In this document: in pieces, positions 6,975-15,544 of the stretch | How the letters are laid out: each line of letters starts with the position of its first letter | Position numbering within the stretch: position 1 is the first letter of the stretch | Program-made: the position numbers and the translations under genes | The notes under the pieces: generated by a model | What the model saw: only the letters and a program-made list of their open reading frames with translations | The model's database searches: none | What the model was told of the DNA's origin: nothing | From: QAMX01 sp964515055 | GTDB taxonomy: Bacteria > Bacillota > Clostridia > Oscillospirales > QAMX01 | Assembly: GCA_964515055.1 (NCBI GenBank) | Contig: CAZEUG010000028.1 | Location: 1-23,121 of the forward strand | Reading direction: 5' to 3' | Length of the DNA: 23,121 bases

Positions 6975-7781
6975 ATGCTGAAGGATATTACACTCGGCCA
7001 GTATTTTCCGGGGAACTCGATTATTCACCGGCTGGACGCAAGAATCAAACTGATTTTGACGATTCTTTATATCGTCATGGTCTTTACCGCTCAGACGCCG
7101 GGCGGTTATCTGACGGTCTTTGCACTGCTGCTGTTTGTGATTCTGAGCTCCCGCATTTCCATCAAGCTGGTTTTCCGCAGTATCCGGCCGATTCTGATCT
7201 TTGTCGCCATTACGGCGGTGCTGAACATCTTCTTTACGCCGGGCGAACACATCCTCTTTCAGTGGAAATTCCTGAAAATCACAACGGAAGGCCTGATTTT
7301 TGCGTTCTACATGGTACTCCGGATCGTTTTTCTGATCGCCGGAACCTCCATGCTGACCTATACCACCTCGCCGATCATGCTGACCGACGGGATTGAACGG
7401 CTGCTCTCGCCGCTGCGCGTGGTGCATTTCCCTGTTCATGAACTGGCCATGATGATGAGTATCGCCCTCCGCTTTATTCCAACCCTGATTGATGAAACGG
7501 ACAAAATCATGGCGGCACAGAAAGCACGCGGCGCGGATTTTGAAAGCGGCAACCTCCTTCGCCGCGCCAAATCCCTGATTCCGCTCCTGGTTCCGCTGCT
7601 GGTCAGCGCGTTCCGCCGCGCCGATGAGCTGGCTACCGCGATGGAATGCCGCTGCTATCACGGCGGAGACGGGCGCACCCGATTCCGGGTCATGCACCTC
7701 ACATCAACCGATTTCGTAGCACTGGCCATCTGCATCGTACTCCAGACGGCGATCATTGGATTCAGAATCTTTGACATTTGA
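6975..7781 (+). CDS. ecfT: ECF transporter transmembrane protein EcfT
   Basis: The 268-residue membrane protein is the scaffold of ECF importers. It links the ATPases to exchangeable S-components. The N-terminus (MLKDITLGQYFPGNSIIHRL) is characteristic, followed by several membrane helices between about 30 and 135. The coupling-helix motifs are seen as AQKARGAD (a clear ARG motif) and as AMECRCYHGG, where the second ARG-type motif reads CRC. No strong ribosome binding site precedes the ATG, which suits coupling to ecfA2. truA starts 11 bases after the stop. Substrates cannot be deduced without the S-components. Confidence 0.93.
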   Translation: MLKDITLGQYFPGNSIIHRLDARIKLILTILYIVMVFTAQTPGGYLTVFALLLFVILSSRISIKLVFRSIRPILIFVAITAVLNIFFTPGEHILFQWKFLKITTEGLIFAFYMVLRIVFLIAGTSMLTYTTSPIMLTDGIERLLSPLRVVHFPVHELAMMMSIALRFIPTLIDETDKIMAAQKARGADFESGNLLRRAKSLIPLLVPLLVSAFRRADELATAMECRCYHGGDGRTRFRVMHLTSTDFVALAICIVLQTAIIGFRIFDI

Positions 7782-7792
7782 TGGGACGAACG

Positions 7793-8563
7793 ATGAGAAA
7801 TATCGCTCTGCTGCTCCGCTATGACGGCGCAGCGTATCACGGCTGGCAAACACAGCAGAATGCTGTCACCATACAGGAAACGCTCGAACAGGCACTTCGC
7901 CGCCTCACTGGCGAACCCATTCCGCGGGGGCTGGCCGGCTGCTCCAGAACGGATGCCGGTGTTCACGCCTCGGCCTATGTGGCAAACTTTGCCTCGGCCT
8001 GCACCATTCCGGCAGAACGCTTCCCGGCAGCCATTCGTCCATACCTCCCGCCGGACATTTCCGTCCGGGCGGCAAAGGATATGCCGGAGGATTTCCACGC
8101 CCGGTTTTCCTGCACCGGCAAAGAATATATCTACCGCATCTACCACGGCAACGAACCGGATCCATTTCTGTATCAACGTGCCATGTACCATCCGTATCGC
8201 CTGAATGCGGAAGAAATGAACGCGGCAGCGGCCTGTCTGCGCGGCACACATGACTTCCGCGCCTTCATGGCTGCTGGTGCAACCGTCCGGGATACCGTCC
8301 GAACGATCTACGACTGCACGGTCTGCGAGGCGGATGGGGAAATTCACGTGACCGTTTCGGCCAATGGATTTTTGTATAATATGGTCCGCATCCTGGCGGG
8401 AACGCTGATTGCCGTGTCAGACGGCAAGCTGCAACCGGAAATGCTGCCGGAAATGATTGAACGCGGCGACCGAACGAAGCTGGGAATGACGCTGCCGCCC
8501 TATGGACTGTATCTGAATCGAATCTGGTATCCGCAGGGCGAAGCGCAGACACTCTTTTTTTGA
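7793..8563 (+). CDS. truA: tRNA pseudouridine synthase TruA (tRNA pseudouridine 38-40)
   Basis: The 256-residue enzyme isomerises uridines 38, 39 and 40 in the anticodon arm of many tRNAs. The catalytic aspartate is in GCSRTDAGVHA. Other family segments are LLLRYDGAAYHGWQ at the N-terminus, FHARFSCTGKEYIYRI in the middle and FLYNMVRILAGTL near the C-terminus. I chose the ATG at 7793 because TruA proteins start just before this segment and GGGA lies 6 bases upstream. An in-frame ATG at 7781, overlapping the ecfT stop, is possible but has no ribosome binding site. The ecfA1-ecfA2-ecfT-truA order is conserved in Firmicutes, where it usually sits among ribosomal protein genes. Those genes are not here. 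Confidence 0.96.
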   Translation: MRNIALLLRYDGAAYHGWQTQQNAVTIQETLEQALRRLTGEPIPRGLAGCSRTDAGVHASAYVANFASACTIPAERFPAAIRPYLPPDISVRAAKDMPEDFHARFSCTGKEYIYRIYHGNEPDPFLYQRAMYHPYRLNAEEMNAAAACLRGTHDFRAFMAAGATVRDTVRTIYDCTVCEADGEIHVTVSANGFLYNMVRILAGTLIAVSDGKLQPEMLPEMIERGDRTKLGMTLPPYGLYLNRIWYPQGEAQTLFF

Positions 8564-8592
8564 CAGACTCAGAACAGAGGGGGGCGAACAAG

Positions 8593-9831
8593 ATGTCGAA
8601 TCATGAAGATGAAATGGCTCCGTTGTCATCTGAATCGGAGCAGACACCGCTGACAGCTGCTGAACGCATTTCCAAAGCGCTGCGTCGGCGAAAAAAACGC
8701 AATCGCGTTCGGCGTGTGGCTGGAAAATGTCTCGGCATCGCACTGGTCGCAATCCTGCTGATTCTGGCCGTTGTCCTGATTTACCGGAACTGGGACTTCT
8801 TTCAGCCGGACTCCTTCCGCGAGTCCGTCACGGTGCAGTCCAGCAGCAAATCGCTGATGAAAATCGGCGGAGCGATTGATATCGTGACGGGCAACACGGC
8901 GCAGTATCTCCCGTTTGCATCGGGGCTGGCCGTGATCACAACCACCAACGTCCGCTATGCCACCGAAACCGGCGAGGAGGGCTTCCTGGCCGATGTCACA
9001 TTGACACGTCCCGCAGCCGTCACAGCCGAGGATGGTCTGGTTGTGTATGACCGCGGCGGCACTACAGTGATCAGTGCGTCCAAGGCCGGGCTTCTGGCAG
9101 AGACGGAAGCCGTCGGCAACTGCATCTCTGCTGCAATCAACGATTCTGGCAGCATCGCCGTTGTTTCGGAATGCGAAGGCTATCTGAGCGCCGTCGCCGT
9201 GTATGATCGCCAGCTGAATCGCCGCTATCTCTGGAAAACGCCGGAGTATTTCGCGGCCAATGCACTGGTATCGGAAAACGGAAAATGGCTGGCCGTCTCT
9301 GTTGTCACCACGGAATCCTATCGCCTGATCTCAAAAGTCCTGATCTTTGATCTCCGAAAAGAAGGCGTAGCGGCTGAGGTGAATCTCGGCGAGGTGCCGG
9401 TGGTCGGCCTTCTGGAAAATGATGCGGGGCTGCTGGCCGTCACCGAAACGGACGCCGTTACTCTGGATTGGGGCGGAACCGTCCACACAAGTGTCAGCTT
9501 CAAGGGCGATCGGGTCTGCGGACTGGAAACGGATGGAAAAACGGCGTTTGTCCTGCTGACCGCCTGGAATGATGCAACCGTGCGCTATCGACTGGCGCAT
9601 CTGGATGCATCCGGTGCGCAGAACGCCGTCATCACGCTGACCTGTGATATTCAGGCCATCTCAGCGGGCAAAGGTATGCTTGCACTGCTTTCGGGCAGCC
9701 AGATTCGAATGTATGACAGCGATCTGTCTATTCAAAAATACATTTCTCCCGAACCCGGCGTAACGAATATCGTGACGATGCGAGACAATAAGTTGGTAAT
9801 GATTACTGCACAGGAACTGTTTGTGGCCTGA
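8593..9831 (+). CDS. DUF5711 family membrane-anchored protein
   Basis: The 412-residue protein has a short charged N-terminal part with a very basic block (RRRKKRNRVRR, 31-41), one membrane helix (about 46-64) and a large C-terminal domain that should lie outside the cell. That domain is built from repeated short beta-strand units (for example GLAVITTTNVRYATE and GLVVYDRGGTTVISAS), like a beta-propeller, and fits the DUF5711 family of Clostridia. Its function is unknown. I chose the ATG at 8593 because GGGGGG lies 8 bases upstream; an earlier in-frame start overlaps truA. It sits directly before a CvpA-family gene, with which it may work at the membrane. That link is inference from position only. 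Confidence 0.75.
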   Translation: MSNHEDEMAPLSSESEQTPLTAAERISKALRRRKKRNRVRRVAGKCLGIALVAILLILAVVLIYRNWDFFQPDSFRESVTVQSSSKSLMKIGGAIDIVTGNTAQYLPFASGLAVITTTNVRYATETGEEGFLADVTLTRPAAVTAEDGLVVYDRGGTTVISASKAGLLAETEAVGNCISAAINDSGSIAVVSECEGYLSAVAVYDRQLNRRYLWKTPEYFAANALVSENGKWLAVSVVTTESYRLISKVLIFDLRKEGVAAEVNLGEVPVVGLLENDAGLLAVTETDAVTLDWGGTVHTSVSFKGDRVCGLETDGKTAFVLLTAWNDATVRYRLAHLDASGAQNAVITLTCDIQAISAGKGMLALLSGSQIRMYDSDLSIQKYISPEPGVTNIVTMRDNKLVMITAQELFVA

Positions 9832-9859
9832 TGCAGCTTGGAAAAACCGGAGGTTTGTT

Positions 9860-10540
9860 ATGGCATTTCTTGTAGATATGGTTTTGATTCTGATCATTGC
9901 ACTCGCCGCCTGGATGGGGTACCGCCGCGGCGTGATTAAAACGGTCGTCAAGTTTGTTTTGCTGATTGTTTCTGTCGTCCTGGCGAAAACACTGTCGGGC
10001 ACCCTGGCGGAGTCACTGTCCACGGCGCTGCCAATGCCCGGAATCGGCACGAAGCTGGCGTCGTACCTCAATGTCAATATGGAAAAACTCGAAAATATTT
10101 CGCTGGCCGAATTGCTGACGGACTGGGGCTTCCCTGAAAAAGCGGCAAACAGCATTGAAGAGTTCATCGGCTCAACGGCACAGAGTGCAAACGAATCCAT
10201 TACCCGCCAGGTTACACCGGTGATTGACCAGCTCCTGACGGAAATCCTGCTGTTTGCGTTCCTGCTGCTTGTTTTCTGGCTGATTACCATTCTGCTGACA
10301 ACGCTCGTCAATCACGTGCTGGAGTTCCCGGTTCTCGGGACGGTCAACCACGTGGCCGGGCTTGCAGTCGGGCTTGCGGTTGGGCTCCTCACGGTGCTGA
10401 TCATCGTCTTCCTCATGGACTGTAGCTTTCCGCTGCTCGATGCAAGTCTGGACCTCGGCCTGACTGAAAAAATCTGTGATCAATCCTTTATGGTGAGGCT
10501 GCTCGGAACAATCAATCCGTTTATGGGAATGCTCGGATAA
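9860..10540 (+). CDS. CvpA family membrane protein
   Basis: The 226-residue protein has about four membrane segments (about 5-20, 30-44, 122-149 and 163-187). The N-terminal VDMVLILIIALAAWMGYRRG and the later LGTVNHVAGLAVGLAVGLL segments are typical of CvpA/colicin V production proteins. Between helices 2 and 3 it carries a long, mostly polar insertion (about 50-120). Family members in other bacteria affect envelope robustness and colicin V export, but the molecular role is not settled. GGAGG precedes the ATG at good spacing. The gene lies between the DUF5711 gene and pgsA, a membrane-oriented part of the run. Confidence 0.85.
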   Translation: MAFLVDMVLILIIALAAWMGYRRGVIKTVVKFVLLIVSVVLAKTLSGTLAESLSTALPMPGIGTKLASYLNVNMEKLENISLAELLTDWGFPEKAANSIEEFIGSTAQSANESITRQVTPVIDQLLTEILLFAFLLLVFWLITILLTTLVNHVLEFPVLGTVNHVAGLAVGLAVGLLTVLIIVFLMDCSFPLLDASLDLGLTEKICDQSFMVRLLGTINPFMGMLG

Positions 10541-10585
10541 GTCCTCCAGGGCAGCAGAAAGAAAAAAGAAAGGTAGGCATCAATT

Positions 10586-11170
10586 GTGAACATTCCCAAC
10601 ATCCTCTCACTTCTCAGACTCGTTCTGGTTCCGTGCTTTGCTGTCGTATATATGTCCTCTATGGACAATGCGGGACTCTATGCCGGATTGATTTTTCTGG
10701 CGGCTGCACTGACTGACGTCGTTGACGGATACCTGGCACGCCGCTGGAAGCAAATTACCAAGTTTGGCCGCATCCTTGATCCGCTGGCCGATAAACTGTT
10801 GCAGCTGACGGCATTGGCCTGCCTGATGCTGAAGGGTATCGTGCCGTGGCCGCTCTGCGCGATTTTCCTCGGAAAAGAGCTGCTGATGATTCTGGGTGCC
10901 GGTTTCATGGTCAATCGGCTCGATGATGTCATTCCTTCCAACCTGTATGGAAAAATCGTATCGTTCCTGATTTCGGCGACCATCTGCGCAGCCATTTTCT
11001 TTCACAAACCGGCGGAAAAGGCTGTACCGGCTCTGTTCCCGATCCTGTTTTCGGTGGAAGTGGTTTTGGCAGTCGTGGCCTTTATCATTTACCTGACTCG
11101 ATATATTCGCTGCCTGAAAAAGAAAAAGATTGTCCTGGACGATCGCTCAGGCCGTTTGAAAACGAAATGA
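10586..11170 (+). CDS. pgsA: CDP-diacylglycerol-glycerol-3-phosphate 3-phosphatidyltransferase
   Basis: The 194-residue membrane enzyme makes phosphatidylglycerol phosphate, the committed step to phosphatidylglycerol and cardiolipin. The CDP-alcohol phosphatidyltransferase signature is complete: D44, D47, G48, A51, R52, G61, D65 and D69. The N-terminal NIPNILSLLRLVLVP is characteristic of PgsA. Four to five further hydrophobic helices follow, and the tail is basic (KKKKI). The start codon is GTG, with AAAGGTAGG upstream. Related CDP-alcohol transferases are possible in principle, but the PgsA N-terminus makes this the best call. Confidence 0.92.
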   Translation: MNIPNILSLLRLVLVPCFAVVYMSSMDNAGLYAGLIFLAAALTDVVDGYLARRWKQITKFGRILDPLADKLLQLTALACLMLKGIVPWPLCAIFLGKELLMILGAGFMVNRLDDVIPSNLYGKIVSFLISATICAAIFFHKPAEKAVPALFPILFSVEVVLAVVAFIIYLTRYIRCLKKKKIVLDDRSGRLKTK

Positions 11171-11194
11171 ACCTGAAAAAGAAAGGGTATCAAC

Positions 11195-13495
11195 ATGGAA
11201 AAAATGCTCTGTGCAAGGTGCAAAAAGAACATTGCATCGGTTTTTATTACGCGCATGGAAAACGGTGTCCCCAAAAATGAGGGCATCTGCCTGAAATGCG
11301 CACATGAACTCGGCATCAAACCGGTCAATGATATGATGGAAAAAATGGGGATCTCGGAAGATGATCTCGACAATATCACACGCGACATGATGAGCGTGAT
11401 GGAACAGATGCCGGAAGAGGGGACAGACGGCGGTGCAGAGGATGAAGAAGATGCATCCACCAATGCAGCCACCTTCCCGTTCTTGGATAAACTGTTCGGC
11501 ACGGCGCGTCAGGCGCAAAGCGGCGAAGAAGCAACGGGCGAAAAACAGGAACGCTCAAACGCCAGAGATGCGCAGAAATCCAAGAAAAAGTATAAATTTC
11601 TGGATTCCTATTGCGTCAGCCTGAACGAGAAGGCGAAAGCGGCACAGCTGGATCGTATCGTTGGTCGCACCGGAGAAATTGAACGCGTTGTTCAGATTCT
11701 GAACCGCCGACAGAAGAATAACCCCTGCCTGATCGGAGAACCGGGCGTCGGCAAAACGGCCATCGCCGAAGGACTGGCTATGAAAATTGTTGCAGGCGAT
11801 GTCCCGGCCAAACTGCAAAATAAGGAAGTCTGGCTCCTGGATTTGACGGCCTGCATCGCCGGTACTCAGTTCCGCGGCCAGTTCGAAAGCCGCATGAAGG
11901 GTCTGATTGACGAGGTCAAACGCCTGGGCAACATTATTCTCGTGATCGATGAGGTGCATAATCTGGTCGGCGCTGGCGATGCCGAAGGCTCGATGAATGC
12001 CGCTAATATCCTGAAACCCGCCTTGTCCCGCGGTGAGGTGCAGGTCGTCGGCGCAACCACCTTCAATGAATACCGTAAATACATCGAGAAGGACTCCGCG
12101 CTGGAACGCCGGTTCCAGCCGGTGACTGTCGCCGAGCCGTCCATTGAGGATACGGTTCAAATCCTCAATGGCATCAAAGGCTATTACGAGGATTACCATC
12201 TGGTTCATATTTCCGATGAAATCGCACGGCAGGCGGTGCTGCTCTCTGAACGCTATATCACAGACCGCTATCTGCCGGACAAGGCGATCGATCTGATTGA
12301 TGAAGCCGGTTCCGCCGTCAATCTGCATAACCAGAATCTCGCACGCACGAACGCGCTGCAGGACGAACTGTCGAAAATTCACGATGAACGCGAAGAAATC
12401 ATCACCCTGAACACCGAAAAAGCCTATCAGGAGCTGGCTGAGCTGAAAAGCCGCGAATTGGCGCTGCAGGACGAACTCGCCACACTGAATCAGGATCGAC
12501 CGGATGTCACCGTGGACGATTTGGCGCACGTCATTGAGCTGTGGACAAAAATCCCAGCCTCCAAAGTCACGGAGACCGAGTTCAGACGCCTGAATGATCT
12601 CGAAGCGCGCCTGAAAACCCACCTGATCGGACAGGATAATGCCATTCAGGCCGTCAGCGCAGCCATCAAACGCAACCGTGCCGGGATCTCCCCGAAACGT
12701 AAGCCCGTCTCGTTTATCTTCGCCGGGCCGACCGGTGTCGGCAAAACCGAGCTGGTACGCCAGCTGGCACTCGATCTGTTCGATACGCCGGAATCGCTGA
12801 TTCGTCTGGATATGTCCGAATTCATGGAGAAACACGCCGTCTCCCGCATCATTGGCGCACCTCCGGGATATGTCGGCTATGATGAAGCCGGTCAGCTGAC
12901 GGAGAAAATCCGCAGAAAACCCTATAGCGTCATCCTGTTCGATGAAATTGAAAAAGCGCATCCGGACGTCATGAACATCCTCCTGCAAATTCTGGACGAT
13001 GGCCGCGTGACCGATGCCCATGGCCGTGTGGTCAGCTTCGAAAATACCATCATTGTCATGACGACCAACGCGGGCAGCCAGAAATCAGGCGGCGTGGTCG
13101 GCTTTGGCAAGGACGCAGCCGTGCAGACGGAAGTGCGCACCATGAAAGCGCTTGAAGAAGTGTTCCGACCGGAATTCATCAACCGCGTCGATGAAATTAT
13201 CACGTTCCATTCGCTGTCTGAGGACGATTTCCGCCAGATTGCCCGCCTGATGCTCGATGAGCTGAAGCAGTCTCTGGCCGAACGCAAAATTTCGTTTGTC
13301 TATGATGATTCGGTTCTGGCGTATCTGACCCGCAAATCCTTCTCCGTGAAATTTGGCGCCAGAAATCTGCGCCGCCTGATTCAGAAGGAAATTGAGGACG
13401 CCGCCGCCGCAGAAATCATCTCGCACTATGATCAGGCCGTCACGGCACTGTCCGTCACGGCACCGGAGGATTCCATTGTCATTACCGCGCTCTGA
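11195..13495 (+). CDS. clpE: ClpE-type ATP-dependent unfoldase (HSP100)
   Basis: The 766-residue AAA+ unfoldase has the ClpE layout: an N-terminal zinc finger (C6, C9, C32, C35), an acidic linker (about 55-90), AAA-1 with Walker A GEPGVGKT (181-188) and Walker B VIDEVH, a short coiled-coil middle domain (about 385-435), and AAA-2 with Walker A GPTGVGKT (511-518) and Walker B LFDEIEKA (581-588). A VGF loop (635-637) is the ClpP-docking tripeptide. The two Clp_N repeats of ClpC are missing. With ClpP it should unfold and degrade damaged proteins. GAAAGGG precedes the ATG. No CtsR operator (tandem GGTCAAA) is visible upstream, so control may differ from Bacillus clpE. No clpP or mcsB is in the window. 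Confidence 0.92.
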   Translation: MEKMLCARCKKNIASVFITRMENGVPKNEGICLKCAHELGIKPVNDMMEKMGISEDDLDNITRDMMSVMEQMPEEGTDGGAEDEEDASTNAATFPFLDKLFGTARQAQSGEEATGEKQERSNARDAQKSKKKYKFLDSYCVSLNEKAKAAQLDRIVGRTGEIERVVQILNRRQKNNPCLIGEPGVGKTAIAEGLAMKIVAGDVPAKLQNKEVWLLDLTACIAGTQFRGQFESRMKGLIDEVKRLGNIILVIDEVHNLVGAGDAEGSMNAANILKPALSRGEVQVVGATTFNEYRKYIEKDSALERRFQPVTVAEPSIEDTVQILNGIKGYYEDYHLVHISDEIARQAVLLSERYITDRYLPDKAIDLIDEAGSAVNLHNQNLARTNALQDELSKIHDEREEIITLNTEKAYQELAELKSRELALQDELATLNQDRPDVTVDDLAHVIELWTKIPASKVTETEFRRLNDLEARLKTHLIGQDNAIQAVSAAIKRNRAGISPKRKPVSFIFAGPTGVGKTELVRQLALDLFDTPESLIRLDMSEFMEKHAVSRIIGAPPGYVGYDEAGQLTEKIRRKPYSVILFDEIEKAHPDVMNILLQILDDGRVTDAHGRVVSFENTIIVMTTNAGSQKSGGVVGFGKDAAVQTEVRTMKALEEVFRPEFINRVDEIITFHSLSEDDFRQIARLMLDELKQSLAERKISFVYDDSVLAYLTRKSFSVKFGARNLRRLIQKEIEDAAAAEIISHYDQAVTALSVTAPEDSIVITAL

Positions 13496-13533
13496 TTGCG
13501 CGATCAGCGCCAGCAAAAAGGAGGGAATGTCAT

Positions 13534-14847
13534 ATGAGCGTGTTCAGCGATCAGACCCGCGCCCGTCTGTTATCGCCATCCCGTCGAATCGGACGCCAGG
13601 CACCGGTCAAAGGCCAACGCGCCTGTGCCCTCCTTTTCGATGAGAGCCCGTGCGCCGCAGCTGATGTCACGGGAACCATACTGAACGCCCTGCGGGAAAA
13701 TTCTGCCCGTGCGACATTTGCCGTCTACGGCTCAACCGCTGAAAACTATCCGGATCGCCAGGGAAAACGAACGCGGGAAAGCGGTCGCGGCATTCACTAT
13801 GCGCATCTCCCGGATTTCGGCGATGATGCGTCCGGCGGTGCGGTCAACTGCCCACAGCTGATCGACGATATTCTCCGGAGCGGCTGCACACTGGCCGCCT
13901 CCGGGTATCGGTTCCTACCGAACGTGAGCCGCCTCTTTTCCCGTCGCCAATCGTTTCGAACGATATCCGATGTGAATGCAGACCTCTGCCGCCTGCTGGA
14001 GCTGCTGCCGGAACCCGTCTCCACTATGCTCCCGCCGTTTGGCGCAGAGTGGATGGCAGACGGTCATTCCGTGTTTGATCTCTGCAATGCCCACGGGCTG
14101 AACTGCATCTCTCCAGCCTTCTCCTATGCCTCCAATTTCTATGCGGAGTCAGATGGGAAAGCGGAGGCCAAGCGCATGGTACGCTCTGTGCAACATCGCC
14201 TGAACAACAACCCGGCCTGCTTCGACGGAAAAATCCTTCGGCTGGATGGTGGGCTGGCACCCGCGCTGAACACCCCGGCCGTCCCGCTGGCGATTCGCCG
14301 GATTCTGACACTGCTTCGGGAGAACGGCTATGCGCTGCTGACAGTGGAAGAGCTGGTTGAACGCTCGCCTTTTGCTGATCTCGACGAGTCTGCCGCGTGC
14401 AGACCGGCTGCCTGCTCTATGCTGGCACGTGGCTATACGGTGGCCTGCCTCGGCGGGAAGTTCCGCCCGAACGCATCCGTGCAGCGCGATATGCTGTACG
14501 CCATGCTTGTACCGCCGCACATCATGCGGGACTATATGCAGTCGCGCCTCACCGGTGCTGAACCGCAGTTTGCAGCCAACCACCGAACAGAAAAGGAATT
14601 CTGGCTGGCACCCGGCAGCCCGATTGCCGCAGGTATGTTTTATGCCTACGAAGCTGGATGGCCGCTTGGCAAACGACAGACCGTCCTGACGGCCAAAACG
14701 TTCGCCGCATTTTTAGATCAGGTGTCAGCCGGCAAAACCGTTACATGGACGCCGCCGGCCGATCGTGCTCTTTTGAAATCGGACATCATCATGGCTCTGG
14801 ATCAATTGATTCGGACAGAACAGGTGGATGAAAATGAGTCAACATAA
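13534..14847 (+). CDS. NodB-like deacetylase-fold protein with altered catalytic motifs and SLH-like repeats
   Basis: The N-terminal part (about 28-275) resembles the NodB polysaccharide deacetylase fold, ending in the typical RENGYALLTVEELV segment. Its motifs are changed: LLFDESP instead of FDDGP (metal-binding second Asp replaced by E37), IHYAH (87-91) where H-S/T-x-x-H is expected, LPPFG (166-170) for RPPYG, and LRLDGG where LLHD is usual. The C-terminal part (about 294-430) has weak S-layer-homology-like repeats, clearest at 294-326 (ARGYTVACLGGKFRPN) and again at about 364-396. There is no signal peptide or membrane helix. It may be a pseudoenzyme or a divergent hydrolase. GGAGGG precedes the ATG. 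The next gene overlaps its end. Confidence 0.65.
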   Translation: MSVFSDQTRARLLSPSRRIGRQAPVKGQRACALLFDESPCAAADVTGTILNALRENSARATFAVYGSTAENYPDRQGKRTRESGRGIHYAHLPDFGDDASGGAVNCPQLIDDILRSGCTLAASGYRFLPNVSRLFSRRQSFRTISDVNADLCRLLELLPEPVSTMLPPFGAEWMADGHSVFDLCNAHGLNCISPAFSYASNFYAESDGKAEAKRMVRSVQHRLNNNPACFDGKILRLDGGLAPALNTPAVPLAIRRILTLLRENGYALLTVEELVERSPFADLDESAACRPAACSMLARGYTVACLGGKFRPNASVQRDMLYAMLVPPHIMRDYMQSRLTGAEPQFAANHRTEKEFWLAPGSPIAAGMFYAYEAGWPLGKRQTVLTAKTFAAFLDQVSAGKTVTWTPPADRALLKSDIIMALDQLIRTEQVDENEST

Positions 14848-15508
14848 GAAACAGTATCAAAATAAGCGAACTCAGAAAAAAACCTACACCAAACCCGCAC
14901 CCCGCAAGGCGGCACAGGAGCCGATTGACCAGGAGTTTATTGACCGCTATGGACAGGGCGGTATCCTGAAAAATACGCTGAAAATCTGGAGAGACTCCTC
15001 CAAAGCGACCTTCCTGGCCTATTTTCCGGTCATCCTGCTGGAATTGCTGTACTGCGTGGTGTGGTTCTTCGCCAGTATCTTTCTCTTTATTCCGGCAACG
15101 CGCTCCTTCGGCGGCCACGCGAGAGACGCGGTCGTCTTCATCAATGTCATGATCTGCGTCATCGGCCTGCCGATTCTGCTGACCTGGCTGCACCTGCGCT
15201 ACAATCTCAAACAGAAGCGGTACTACTTTACCAATGCCTTCCGCTATGTCCTCCCGGCGTCGGTGCTCTACTGGGTGCTCCATTTCATCAACATTTACAT
15301 CTCCTTCATGTTCGATGAAAACCGGACACAGCTGCTCAAGGCCCAGCTGGAAACCAGTCTGTACATGGGTCTTGTCATGATCGCGGCCATTGCCATTTTT
15401 GGCTGTGTCGCACAGGTTGTCCTGCTCTGGAAGCGCAATAAGGAAGAACCGCTGTCGGTTCGACTGGCCGTTGGCACCAAGCACGGAAAAGAAAAACCCA
15501 AAAAATAG
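14834..15508 (+). CDS. four-TM membrane protein of unknown function
   Basis: The 224-residue protein begins with a basic, Gln- and Lys-rich cytoplasmic tail of about 55 residues. Four membrane helices follow (about 60-86, 100-120, 137-160 and 175-199), and it ends in a basic tail (GKEKPKK). I do not recognise the family. I chose the ATG at 14834 because AGGTGG lies 7 bases upstream. An ATG 6 bases earlier lies directly against that site. The start lies within the end of the NodB-like gene (14-base overlap), so the two are probably translated together. It could be a membrane partner of that protein, by position only. Confidence 0.75.
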   Translation: MSQHKKQYQNKRTQKKTYTKPAPRKAAQEPIDQEFIDRYGQGGILKNTLKIWRDSSKATFLAYFPVILLELLYCVVWFFASIFLFIPATRSFGGHARDAVVFINVMICVIGLPILLTWLHLRYNLKQKRYYFTNAFRYVLPASVLYWVLHFINIYISFMFDENRTQLLKAQLETSLYMGLVMIAAIAIFGCVAQVVLLWKRNKEEPLSVRLAVGTKHGKEKPKK

Positions 15509-15544
15509 TCGGTCGCACAGCCGATCGAAAAAGGAGGAAGCCCC

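Noticed and set aside
11555..13021. Open frame of 488 codons on the minus strand opposite clpE
   Set aside because: It mirrors the highly conserved ClpE coding sequence, with no ribosome binding site and no family likeness.
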